DNA of 11,521 nt. It comes from Bacteroides sp. Its GTDB lineage: Bacteria > Bacteroidota > Bacteroidia > Bacteroidales > SM23-62. Shown here one piece after another: positions 7,301 through 10,805 of this stretch (the first letter of the stretch is position 1; each line of letters starts with the position of its first letter). The position numbers and the translations under genes are program-made. Under the pieces are notes generated by a model. The model did not search any database. It was not told the DNA's origin and was given only the letters and a program-made list of their open reading frames with translations. The stretch spans positions 1 through 11,521 of the forward strand of contig JAUUZM010000059.1 of assembly GCA_030589965.1 (NCBI GenBank), in the 5' to 3' direction.

Positions 7301-8989
7301 GAAAGGAATAACGGAGTAGCGGTAATTCGTCCCTGGTAGTCCCTCATCATCTGTAATCGACAGGTTTTCCGTAATGGTCAGTAATTCCCCGTTCCGGAAT
7401 ACCTGGTAAAGGGTATTCTGCGGATCATCGCATTCAAGGCTCAATTCAACAACATTTATGGTATCAACAGGCAATGTATTGAAGGAAGTTACGACAGGTG
7501 CATCATCTGTATCCACAATACCTTCGGATACATAGATAACATTCATATCTGAAGCCGGAGCCTTCTCGCTTAACCATACCTCAATCTTTGAGGTATCATT
7601 ATCGATACTGACTGTGACCATGGATTCACGTCCGTAAAATATCCCGGCAATTTCAAAATTCCCGAATTTATCGGTTTGGGTACTGACGTATGATGTATCC
7701 CCGCTTAAGGCGGTGGTGGCGGTTACTGTCACAGCGTTAAGCGGAAGTTTCCGTTCTGCTGTGAGGACCTTTCCACTGGCAACACCATTGGGCGGGAACA
7801 GTCCTGATTGGTGATCAAACTCAACCAGGTAATTCCCATCCTTGCTTAACAGGAGTTTGTAATCCTGTACTTTCCCGTAGACAGGCATGGTGTCTGCGAA
7901 TTCATCTGTTAATTCACTGCTTTCCATGATTATGTGTTCAGCCCTTTTAATTGTCAGCCGGTCATAATTCTGTTCCTGCATATTTGAATTATCCCAAAAA
8001 ATCCTGAAACTGCTGCCCCCCATTTCACTGGCAAGGCCAATATCAAGAGAGGAGGCTGCCAGTTCATCGGCAAACATGGACGAATCAGAAAAATGCCGGA
8101 ATCCCGAATTTTGGGCAATGATGGTATAATTATAGCTACTACCCGGCATCAGGGATGTTTCTGAATCAAAAACATACCTGTCCTCAAAACTCAGTTCGCG
8201 GGAAGTTCCGGAAACTACATTACCGATGAAAATATCATCGCGGTATACATCATAGGATTCTGCATAGGCTGAACTATCAAGCCATGAAAGGGTGATACCG
8301 TGTAGGGTCTTTTCAGCAATCCTGAAGTCAATTGCCCGCTCGTAGGGTAAGGTTGACTGATCAGCCAGATCCTGTTTGATAAGGGTATCAGCATGCCCGA
8401 CCGCATAGGCCAGTAACCTCATGTCACGAAGCTGGTCGGGTCCCAGTACAACATCAATACTATCCGAGAAAGTCCTGTAATACGGGATGCCATCTTCAAA
8501 AGTTCCGACGCATTTCATGGCCTGGATACCTTCGAGTTGTTTGAACTTTCGTTCATAGACTTTTCTCTCCCATTTTCCATCATCCGAAAACTGGTGAAGT
8601 TCAAAGTAGATGTCAGGATTTTCAGACTGCCACTCGGAGTCCAGGAAAATATTTTTCGTATAAAAGATCCTGATATTCAGGTCGTTGGTATAAGCCTGGC
8701 CCAGGGTATCGATGTTACCCGGGACTCTCACAGTGGATCCCTGGCAAAAACCGAGAGACATTATAGGATTGCCAGAATTCTGGTCGATGATCTGGCCTAG
8801 CGTATAGCTGAAGTAGGTGGATACAAGAGAATCTCCTCCTGTATGTGCTGTGAGGGTATCTACAACAACCAAGGTTGTATCTCCCATGCTGGTGATGGTC
8901 CAGGGTGACCAGACCTGGGAATTGGTCCATTGAACCAATAACAATAACAGCAGGGCAGGATATATTTTTCGTATCATGATTTTATACAT
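1..8989 (-). CDS. Giant exported multi-domain protein with FN3-like and carboxypeptidase-regulatory-like modules (3' end outside window)
   Basis: One uninterrupted reading frame enters at about 8989 and is still open at base 2, giving at least 2,996 residues. Candidate in-frame starts are ATG at 9001, 8998, 8989 and 8977. I chose 8989 because it gives a classical signal peptide (positive residues K3, R7, K8, then PALLLLLLV, then TNSQ before VWSPW); 8977 is equally plausible. No Shine-Dalgarno is visible, as is usual for Bacteroidota. Domain order: signal peptide 1-25; unique N-domain ~26-215; FN3-like modules ~220-1604, interrupted by carboxypeptidase-regulatory-like sandwiches at ~400-464 and ~969-1037; two more such sandwiches at ~1612-1780; beta-rich region ~1790-2050; landmark motif region ~2050-2530; Ig-like region ~2530-2996. 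I see no catalytic motif. It is probably a cell-surface or secreted adhesin or scaffold. A C-terminal sorting tail (for example type IX) cannot be assessed because the end is missing. It lies just downstream of the collar-domain gene, probably in the same operon. The reading frame is certain; the function is inferred. Confidence 0.93.
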   Translation of the reverse strand, partial: MYKIMIRKIYPALLLLLLVQWTNSQVWSPWTITSMGDTTLVVVDTLTAHTGGDSLVSTYFSYTLGQIIDQNSGNPIMSLGFCQGSTVRVPGNIDTLGQAYTNDLNIRIFYTKNIFLDSEWQSENPDIYFELHQFSDDGKWERKVYERKFKQLEGIQAMKCVGTFEDGIPYYRTFSDSIDVVLGPDQLRDMRLLAYAVGHADTLIKQDLADQSTLPYERAIDFRIAEKTLHGITLSWLDSSAYAESYDVYRDDIFIGNVVSGTSRELSFEDRYVFDSETSLMPGSSYNYTIIAQNSGFRHFSDSSMFADELAASSLDIGLASEMGGSSFRIFWDNSNMQEQNYDRLTIKRAEHIIMESSELTDEFADTMPVYGKVQDYKLLLSKDGNYLVEFDHQSGLFPPNGVASGKVLTAERKLPLNAVTVTATTALSGDTSYVSTQTDKFGNFEIAGIFYGRESMVTVSIDNDTSKIEVWLSEKAPASDMNVIYVSEGIVDTDDAPVVTSFNTLPVDTINVVELSLECDDPQNTLYQVFRNGELLTITENLSITDDEGLPGTNYRYSVIPFKHLVGKSYLLGDMVNSDVEFPKIIVPDVLLAADNTRGYVTVEVQHDAQNLDGIKIFRDSILWKTTENPWIGNDLMAEPGKEYEYSAQAFRYVGDSTVLSGIIRANVVYPELPECNNLSSSSEDGFLEVAWDFNAAELIYNFDGFRIYRDDMLIGFVLKGKHSFYDYHGIPGGSHLYSLTSYLQVEDEIYESGEVSQVFGVPGLSAPHYIDASKDEDSDFNDQVFVSWASDYQDTYDGYIVIRDGGENGEESFEIPSPFQESFIDMVNLTDLNYKMGFFENLIKMGNAEVEYKLLAYADHEDTRYFSDTARTSYTFKLQDTSGVFAPVNFTASDNTSGNITLDWDYPEFVTSTFLLYRNSELIADLPVGTRRYQDIEVETGARYIYHMQAVFEEDSSIFVADAGSISSGLLIHGKVLDQNYQPVDDVKLDLTIYYSDLSQYKNNTLSNESGYFVFPELSLLNFSDIHIRASGVNSQFVTNPLSISSAEWEGSHIYVEFVDATDYKLLQQEDVATPVACHGKADKGSGLLFLTWGASNPNFSYFEISRGFRKIGRVEKGEPMILTDSSASPGHIQVYTAQAFLEQPEGNPVGSALVPFIAEAPFLAPVENLEVIPVDEKNRVEVSWSHPTDNVDGYYIYRNREMLDTCTEVPFIHIDNTGTPNYSYTYGVTAFWHNSDGTEFESELAEKECEFPEVFDPTNISLTQKNNSIEITWECPAENFDGFLVYRDSAVIDTMSSEQFYYRDFGGYAGKYHSFGISAFRRIAGIIITSRIREKAFVFPELVRVEDLNSDSTDRSITLGWSYGAEEDSLAKAVDGFRIFRDGGSEPLAIVHADKQTIYSFTDSDVDPETSYTYNLIAFRDHELGYFQSPHAALAVSTERLHAPVNFVVVPDADHGYFKHSWEYYDRLDIDEFMIFRPSEVEIIVAIVKGTDRSYIDTESTWGDFSICAVKNGKRSNYIGYSTGNISNSSSYSIDASKGTSSKVKLHLTGLSGGSTYKIYRDGELIATQEIPAGEYEYVLYDSDVDPGRKYVYSMYQGEPPSTASVGWAKPDGVISGFVRTPETAGVPNVAITYSGKYYFVDSSFNFVTDTTVTDPSGAYVFNQVSYNQSTEYTVQAFRPGHHFREDTKPVIITDNRFQVNCDFTDTSAIILLGRVRHEELQRGWEGVPVILRTLKEGGFQEVDTSHTDEKGFYSFNIEPDNPVVLSYLLEVISDIETHTRDYAFILDTVRFDSDTLRKFAAITRHDFIDTLTSALHISVVTGGGTEIPKPFKFQVNNRDYKFEEVITSELNGEKDLRLPALDYVIDLQGVVNSELDNELYGQYFKGKAENVDLSPSKNVRADTSIFVYHTPAHIEVLFTNMDYPPCIGDYAIKQEKYYVIDFGVTEMHGGSEIPVNSGTILIRNGASAEYLDTVSYNPNGRFESLYFAGGEPELIQPYRKYLHAAFMDDHGQKLGELSFPVIVEGKKSLGGTDIFINPEDYGDHATAHIPMYVLRDPPGDGSSSFLESGVTINRSLQLSEEEAYYRGFKTEGSAIFAGVAGAYWEADLKDGESKEESTDYQLSMTSTQRLETSSDALDGQGDKPLVGKQADVVVGMDMLFTYTIQYNLTIRGCEIERTTIRTYKPTGIKSTWLFTRNQIEAKVREFSSSMDVLVKGTTPSGVSGGGSIASLQALADNWQNVIEYINNSGDPRAWIENYHHHLLDRKAVLEVHQTDADAASNKGGPAIRQYYSSLSTQLGDIIEAMNSLIDFFDTEPPSDDAAYSSGSELEWYTQAIQKINEFEQQDVLEVSELNTRKKNFFAVKKIYEALVKEGDELYGDLLSYPEPKNYTFGGGTSFESSSENTISRSNTLTQTFTSENSAGGGYAMELEAAAEVGWWAAYFETKVFKMEAKVGGYGGWDSKTSASNSEGRDSTVVSGFTLSDNDPGDQFSVNVYPSLDPTQTAYFALVGGRSSCPEEEGTIYRDAPSLRVENPLGEDIVSNLMDGLDPSEAAVFPLKIGNLNPFEEDRSYVLSVNPASNRFNATILANGKSLGEQTYSVSALEPSFIDLSIGRRSGIYEADSIEVTISSACEGNISESVFLSAFWERPCTQVAITEPIDQWVSNRYNDELLVKVTDFDPNCEVLNSLRLECRRGGSNVWELINEVPVDSLREFVEATSLIYPNPTFIFTWYVNDPGVFWDDGNYQLRVIADCNNYGGGQVYSNIVSGTIDRQNIHLAVPPEPLSGILTLGSEVKARFTEEVSSFEYRILTAGGVAVSGLQMIVDGQEIILNGADFAWRNAHHGESFKVELLDVEDYWGNSTSNTNDSLIAWEFRVWNAPINVLRNDYEISVPLNGKLVFGDLISNHIACESAYFGQTASYDLISSSPASISLEGPASILLPGYDSMYVTILGNREIGSYEDQVTIDNLTIDGNVYSDIVINFRINVVPEL
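1380..2840 (-). other. Non-repetitive core of the giant protein with LRDPPGDG and GGRSSCPEEEGT landmarks
   Basis: Residues ~2050-2537 contain the motif MYVLRDPPGDGSSSFLESG (~2785-2832). An FKTEGSAIFAGVAGAYWEAD segment follows, then a TSTQRLETSSDALDGQGDKP loop and GKQADVVVGMDMLF. Next is a mainly helical stretch (~1830-2430) with NQIEAKVREF, WYTQAIQKINEFEQQ and AVKKIYEALVKEGDELYG. After the Ser/Thr-rich hairpin region come FTLSDNDPGDQFSVNVY and FALVGGRSSCPEEEGTIYRD (~1400-1450). Sharp motifs such as RDPPG and SSCP in an otherwise plain beta-rich protein suggest a genuinely conserved domain. From memory, similar motifs occur in other very large bacterial surface proteins, but I cannot name a family. 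There is no recognisable enzyme active site. Confidence 0.55.
1540..1815 (-). other. Glycine-flanked Ser/Thr-rich amphipathic beta-hairpin-like segment
   Basis: Residues ~2392-2484 begin after the helical stretch with YTFGGG. A 27-residue run follows with about 16 Ser, Thr or Asn (TSFESSSENTISRSNTLTQT and on to ENSAGGG). Then comes an alternating small/hydrophobic and charged stretch, YAMELEAAAEVGWWAAYF and ETKVFKMEAKV, followed by GGYGGW and a second Ser/Thr-rich run. The alternation fits amphipathic beta strands joined by glycine turns. It resembles in composition the membrane-insertion hairpins of beta-pore-forming proteins, but this is composition only, not homology. Confidence 0.4.
3650..3868 (-). 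other. Carboxypeptidase-regulatory-like beta-sandwich 4
   Basis: Residues ~1708-1780 read AIILLGRVRHEELQ, then GWEGVPVIL, then TDEKGFYSFNIEP. This matches the family's opening G-V strand, the GVPV strand, and the D-KGFYSF turn. It adjoins sandwich 3, so the two form a tandem pair at the junction between the repeat array and the non-repetitive C-terminal half. Confidence 0.7.
3930..4155 (-). other. Carboxypeptidase-regulatory-like beta-sandwich 3
   Basis: Residues ~1612-1687 start DGVISGFVRTPETAGVPNVAI and continue to TDPSGAYVFNQV and YTVQAFRPGHHF. The G-V----GVPNV-I and D-SGAY-F-V motifs are typical. It directly follows the last FN3-like module and marks the end of the repeat array. Confidence 0.75.
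5880..6085 (-). other. Carboxypeptidase-regulatory-like beta-sandwich 2
   Basis: Residues ~969-1037 begin LIHGKVLDQNYQPVDDVKL and include NESGYFVFPEL. They match the G-V-D-----PV--V-L plus ESG-F-F layout of the family. The domain lies between FN3-like modules and divides the array into two blocks of five or six copies. Confidence 0.7.
7600..7795 (-). other. Carboxypeptidase-regulatory-like beta-sandwich 1
   Basis: Residues ~399-464 read GVASGKVLTAERKLPLNAVTV, then a T-D-FGNFEIAGI strand pair. This is the usual layout of the carboxypeptidase regulatory-like fold: G-V at the start, 'PL-AVTV' in the middle, and 'T-D-GNF-I-G' near the end. It sits between the first and second FN3-like modules. 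The role is structural; no peptidase domain is attached. Confidence 0.7.
8345..8914 (-). other. Unique N-terminal domain of the giant protein
   Basis: This is the mature N-terminus, residues ~26-215. It starts VWSPW and is predicted from composition to be beta-rich, with alternating hydrophobic residues in TTLVVVDTL. It contains FELHQFSDDGKWERKVYE and ends near LRDMRLLAYAVGHADTL before the first FN3-like module. I do not recognise a family. It differs from the downstream repeats in lacking the YRD strand, so it may be a cap or a ligand-contact domain. Confidence 0.5.
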
Positions 8990-9010
8990 CAATGACATCA
9001 TTAATAATTC

Positions 9011-9916
9011 TTAAAGCTTAATGATGTAGTTGACATATACATTATCGGGTCGGGTTTCATTACCTCCGGCGGAATAGGTATACCTGTTCGGATCATTTCG
9101 CCGTTCGCCCACCTCATCTCCTCCGGGTGTTGAATAAATAGAAACATTGCCCCCGTCATACCAGTAATAGTCGTTGTACCTGTGGGTGTGGCTATGGTAC
9201 ATTTCAGATTGAAAGCTTCCTACAATATTACCCGTATTTCCACCAGCTTTGGAGGCAGTCCTGCTGGCCTTGTCCTCATCATGGGTAGCTGAATAGGATA
9301 CGCCTCTCAGGAAGACCCCACGCATGTCAGGAATGTTAAAATTATCACCTCCCCCTCCGTTGCCCCAGGCTGTACCTATTGCATTGAAAAGACGTGGCTG
9401 ATCGTTTTTATTAAGGATACTACCGTCACATAGAACCCAGCCATCCGGTATATTTTCTTCCGGGCCGGCAAATGGAATGATCATTCCTGCCGGAAAAAAG
9501 GCCGTGCTTGCATATTCTGCATGTTCCGCAGTTTTGGCGTAGGGAACAGAGAGCAAGCGGGTCCTTGTTATAAGTACTTCGATATCATCCTGCAATTGCC
9601 AGACAGCCAGTTCGCTTTCATGATCCTGGAATGGAACATCTTCAAAAGCGCCGGTTTCAGGAGTACCGCTACCGATGGTCGCAGAGAATACACCAAACTG
9701 ATCTGTAGTAACTGTATGTTTCTCTTTGTAGATGGGGATTATAGAGACATTATCGGGAAATATCCCGAAAACCACATCAACAGATGTGTTTGCCTTGGGA
9801 CTTCCGTCGTCGTTCCGTGCAACTGCCTGGAAATTGAAACCACGAGGTGTTACCTGTGCCATTCCGGACAGTATGGATACTAAGACTACGATTAAAGTAA
9901 AATTGATCTTTTTCAT
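9011..9916 (-). CDS. Secreted phage-tail-collar-domain protein
   Basis: This 301-residue protein starts at an ATG preceded by the A-rich leader described separately. Residues 1-21 are a signal peptide (MKKINFTLIVVLVSILSGMAQ). Residues ~22-135 form an N-terminal module common in exported Bacteroidota proteins: GFNFQAVARNDDGSP, then VVFGIF, IYKEKHTVTTDQFGVFSATIG, LLSVPYAKTAEHAEYAS. Residues ~139-210 are a phage tail collar domain: PAGMIIPFAG, IPDGWVLCDGS, then LFNAIGTAWGNGGGGDNFNIPDMRG and VFLRGVS. The tail has an HSHTHRY cluster (H241, H243, H245) and ends ETRPDNVYVNYIIKL, as in tail-fibre tips; HxH clusters of this type bind metal ions in phage fibres. The signal peptide makes this a host-exported protein, not a phage virion gene. 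Its stop lies 9-33 bases before the candidate starts of the giant gene, implying co-transcription. It probably acts as a trimeric surface or secreted fibre-like protein. Confidence 0.93.
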   Translation of the reverse strand: MKKINFTLIVVLVSILSGMAQVTPRGFNFQAVARNDDGSPKANTSVDVVFGIFPDNVSIIPIYKEKHTVTTDQFGVFSATIGSGTPETGAFEDVPFQDHESELAVWQLQDDIEVLITRTRLLSVPYAKTAEHAEYASTAFFPAGMIIPFAGPEENIPDGWVLCDGSILNKNDQPRLFNAIGTAWGNGGGGDNFNIPDMRGVFLRGVSYSATHDEDKASRTASKAGGNTGNIVGSFQSEMYHSHTHRYNDYYWYDGGNVSIYSTPGGDEVGERRNDPNRYTYSAGGNETRPDNVYVNYIIKL

Positions 9917-9934
9917 TTTAACAGGGGTTTTTAT
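9917..9934 (-). promoter_or_regulatory. A-rich translation leader of the collar gene, shared with the divergent gene
   Basis: Read on the minus strand, the 18 bases before the ATG are ATAAAAACCCCTGTTAAA. The plus-strand gene at 10806 has ATAAAAACCCTAATAAA in the same position. Both are preceded by CATAAT and followed by ATGAAAA. No Shine-Dalgarno is present; an A-rich site just before ATG is typical of Bacteroidota initiation. Confidence 0.5.
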
Positions 9935-9981
9935 TATGGTTAATGAATTATTTAAATGCGAATGGGTTTTACGTATTTAGA

Positions 9982-10012
9982 CAGGCTTAGTAAATGAATG
10001 ATACTTCACAAA
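9982..10012 (-). promoter_or_regulatory. Candidate Bacteroidota-type promoter for the collar/giant-protein operon
   Basis: On the minus strand, TTTG (10012-10009) is followed after 19 bases by TAAGCCTG (9989-9982). The Bacteroidota consensus is TTTG, 19-21 bases, TAnnTTTG; the -7 box here matches four of its six fixed positions (T, A, T and G fit; two Ts are C). It would give a leader of about 60 bases before the ATG at 9916. This is a pattern match only. Confidence 0.28.
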
Positions 10013-10090
10013 GGGAAAAGAAAAAACGGTGCGAAAGCTAATCCAGGGGCAAGGTCAGGCTTTTGCTGCTATGGTTGCTGCGATTCTCCC

Positions 10091-10117
10091 TAATAAATTT
10101 ACGCCAAATATTTATTA
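10091..10117. repeat. Short AT-rich inverted repeat
   Basis: TAATAAATTT (10091-10100) is mirrored by AAATATTTATTA (10106-10117), with a five-base loop ACGCC and a two-base bulge. No T-run follows a GC-rich stem, so it is not a standard terminator. It could be a regulator site or simply AT-rich chance. Confidence 0.35.
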
Positions 10118-10394
10118 AAGTCAATCTCAGAGAACAAAACTAAGTTCCCCCGGTTTCTGACACTGTCTATATAAATTTCGGCAGCTCATCGGACAGTTCA
10201 CTTTCATTCAGCTCCTGATGGCCCCTGTTGGTGGATCAGTTCTGAAAGTCACTATGAAAATCCGGTTGTCGTGAGTCAGCAACACTCCCAGTACTATTCA
10301 CAAGATGGCAGGGATCAGCGAATATCAGAATGGTGAGGTGGAAGAATTTAGTGAGTAAGTTGAATCGACAGGTGTGTGGATTCTATCTGTTGTA

Positions 10395-10637
10395 TCATTT
10401 GGATTTACTTGTTAGATGCCACATACCACAGCTGCGGCATTGATAGGCATTCAAGTCCCTTACCGTTCGGTTTTCTTGAATATACCGGATCATATCCCGG
10501 GCCTCCTCAAGCGAATTGTACATCTTCTTTTTACAAGAGGGTACGATTGGGTCTAAAGATTTAAAATTTGACGATTTGTAGACCACCTTATATTTTTTTA
10601 ATAATTGTCGTTCAAAATCTCCTGTAAAATTACTCAT
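10395..10637 (-). CDS. Small Cys3His zinc-binding-like protein
   Basis: This 80-residue protein starts MSNFTGDFERQLLKKYK. It has C35 followed by KKKMYNSLEEARDMI, and ends with YQCRSCGMWHLTSKSK. C35, C67, C70 and H74 make a plausible single zinc site. The arrangement 'C-KK-Y-S--EA ... Y-C--CG-WHLTS' is shared, from memory, by a widespread family of small uncharacterised proteins often found in accessory and phage-related regions, where the WHLT ending is distinctive. It is cytoplasmic (no signal peptide) and highly basic, so nucleic-acid binding is possible but unproven. It lies alone in the gap between the collar gene and the divergent gene, 478 bases upstream of the former, and is probably its own transcription unit. 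The start ATG is preceded by an A-rich sequence (CCGAAAA). Confidence 0.82.
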   Translation of the reverse strand: MSNFTGDFERQLLKKYKVVYKSSNFKSLDPIVPSCKKKMYNSLEEARDMIRYIQENRTVRDLNAYQCRSCGMWHLTSKSK

Positions 10638-10684
10638 TTTTCGGATGCTTTTGTCTAAGCCTTCCGCATACTTGTCAAAACAAA

Positions 10685-10715
10685 TTTGATTATTACAAAC
10701 AATACCGTATATTCA
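10685..10715 (+). promoter_or_regulatory. Candidate Bacteroidota-type promoter for the beta-helix-like protein gene
   Basis: TTTG (10685-10688) is followed after exactly 19 bases by TATATTCA (10708-10715), against the consensus TTTG, 19-21 bases, TAnnTTTG. The -7 box matches TA and TT but not the final TG. It would give a leader of roughly 85 bases. It has the same 19-base spacing as the candidate for the collar gene. Confidence 0.28.
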
Positions 10716-10788
10716 TACCTTAAAGTATTTTTCCTACAGACATCGGATCATACCACATCCCGTTTGTAAGTTTTGCACTGCATAATCC

Positions 10789-10805
10789 ATAAAAACCCTA
10801 ATAAA
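10789..10805 (+). promoter_or_regulatory. A-rich translation leader of the beta-helix-like gene
   Basis: ATAAAAACCCTAATAAA lies directly before ATG at 10806. It is nearly the same as the leader of the collar gene on the other strand, with one base fewer and a few changes in the centre. It fixes the start choice, because the signal peptide begins right after it. Confidence 0.5.

Larger units (their letters stand above)
4180..8335 (-). other. Array of about twelve FN3-like modules in the giant protein
   Basis: Residues ~220-1604 contain a recurring pattern: a strand ending in a W (ITLSW, ITLDWDY, VEVSWSHP, IEITWECP), then DGF-I-YRD followed by a hydrophobic residue, then Y-Y-ISAF or similar. 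Clear copies of the YRD strand read SYDVYRDD (~8245), LYQVFRNG (~7400), DGIKIFRD (~7140), DGFRIYRDD (~6860), DGYIVIRDGG (~6580), FLLYRNSE (~6235), FEISRGFRK (~5675), DGYYIYRNRE (~5395), DGFLVYRDS (~5125), DGFRIFRDGG (~4840), DEFMIFRPSE (~4555) and YKIYRDGE (~4300). Spacing is roughly 80-105 residues, the usual FN3 size. The copies are diverged at both protein and DNA level, so this is an old array and not a recent tandem duplication. In exported bacterial proteins such arrays act as spacers or as protein- and glycan-contact stalks. Confidence 0.8.
9917..10394. other. 478-base stretch without an intact gene
   Basis: It holds the collar gene's leader and candidate promoter and an AT-rich inverted repeat near 10091-10117. 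A start-less open frame (10175-10336, plus strand, 53 codons) looks partly protein-like, with SQQHSQYYSQDGRDQRISEW at its end. It has no ATG and nothing I can name, so it may be chance or decayed coding sequence. The frame of a short ATG ORF (MAGISEYQNGEVEEFSE) overlaps its end. No tRNA, terminator hairpin with a T-run, or mobile-element ends were seen. Confidence 0.6.
10638..10805. other. Divergent intergenic region
   Basis: These 168 AT-rich bases separate the small zinc-protein gene (minus strand) from the beta-helix-like gene (plus strand) and must contain the start signals of both. A plus-strand promoter candidate and leader are listed separately. I found no convincing minus-strand promoter and no operator-like palindrome. 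Confidence 0.6.

Noticed and set aside
9521..9980. Two plus-strand open frames of 120 and 82 codons over the collar gene
   Set aside because: Both lie opposite the collar-domain gene, whose identity is clear, and neither resembles a known protein.
10175..10336. A 53-codon plus-strand frame that looks partly protein-like
   Set aside because: It has no start codon, no neighbour in frame and no recognised homology; it is too short to call a pseudogene from sequence alone.
10425..10440. Palindrome CCACAGCTGCGG as a terminator or operator
   Set aside because: It lies inside the coding sequence of the small Cys/His protein, where it encodes part of the conserved C-terminal motif, and no T-run follows.
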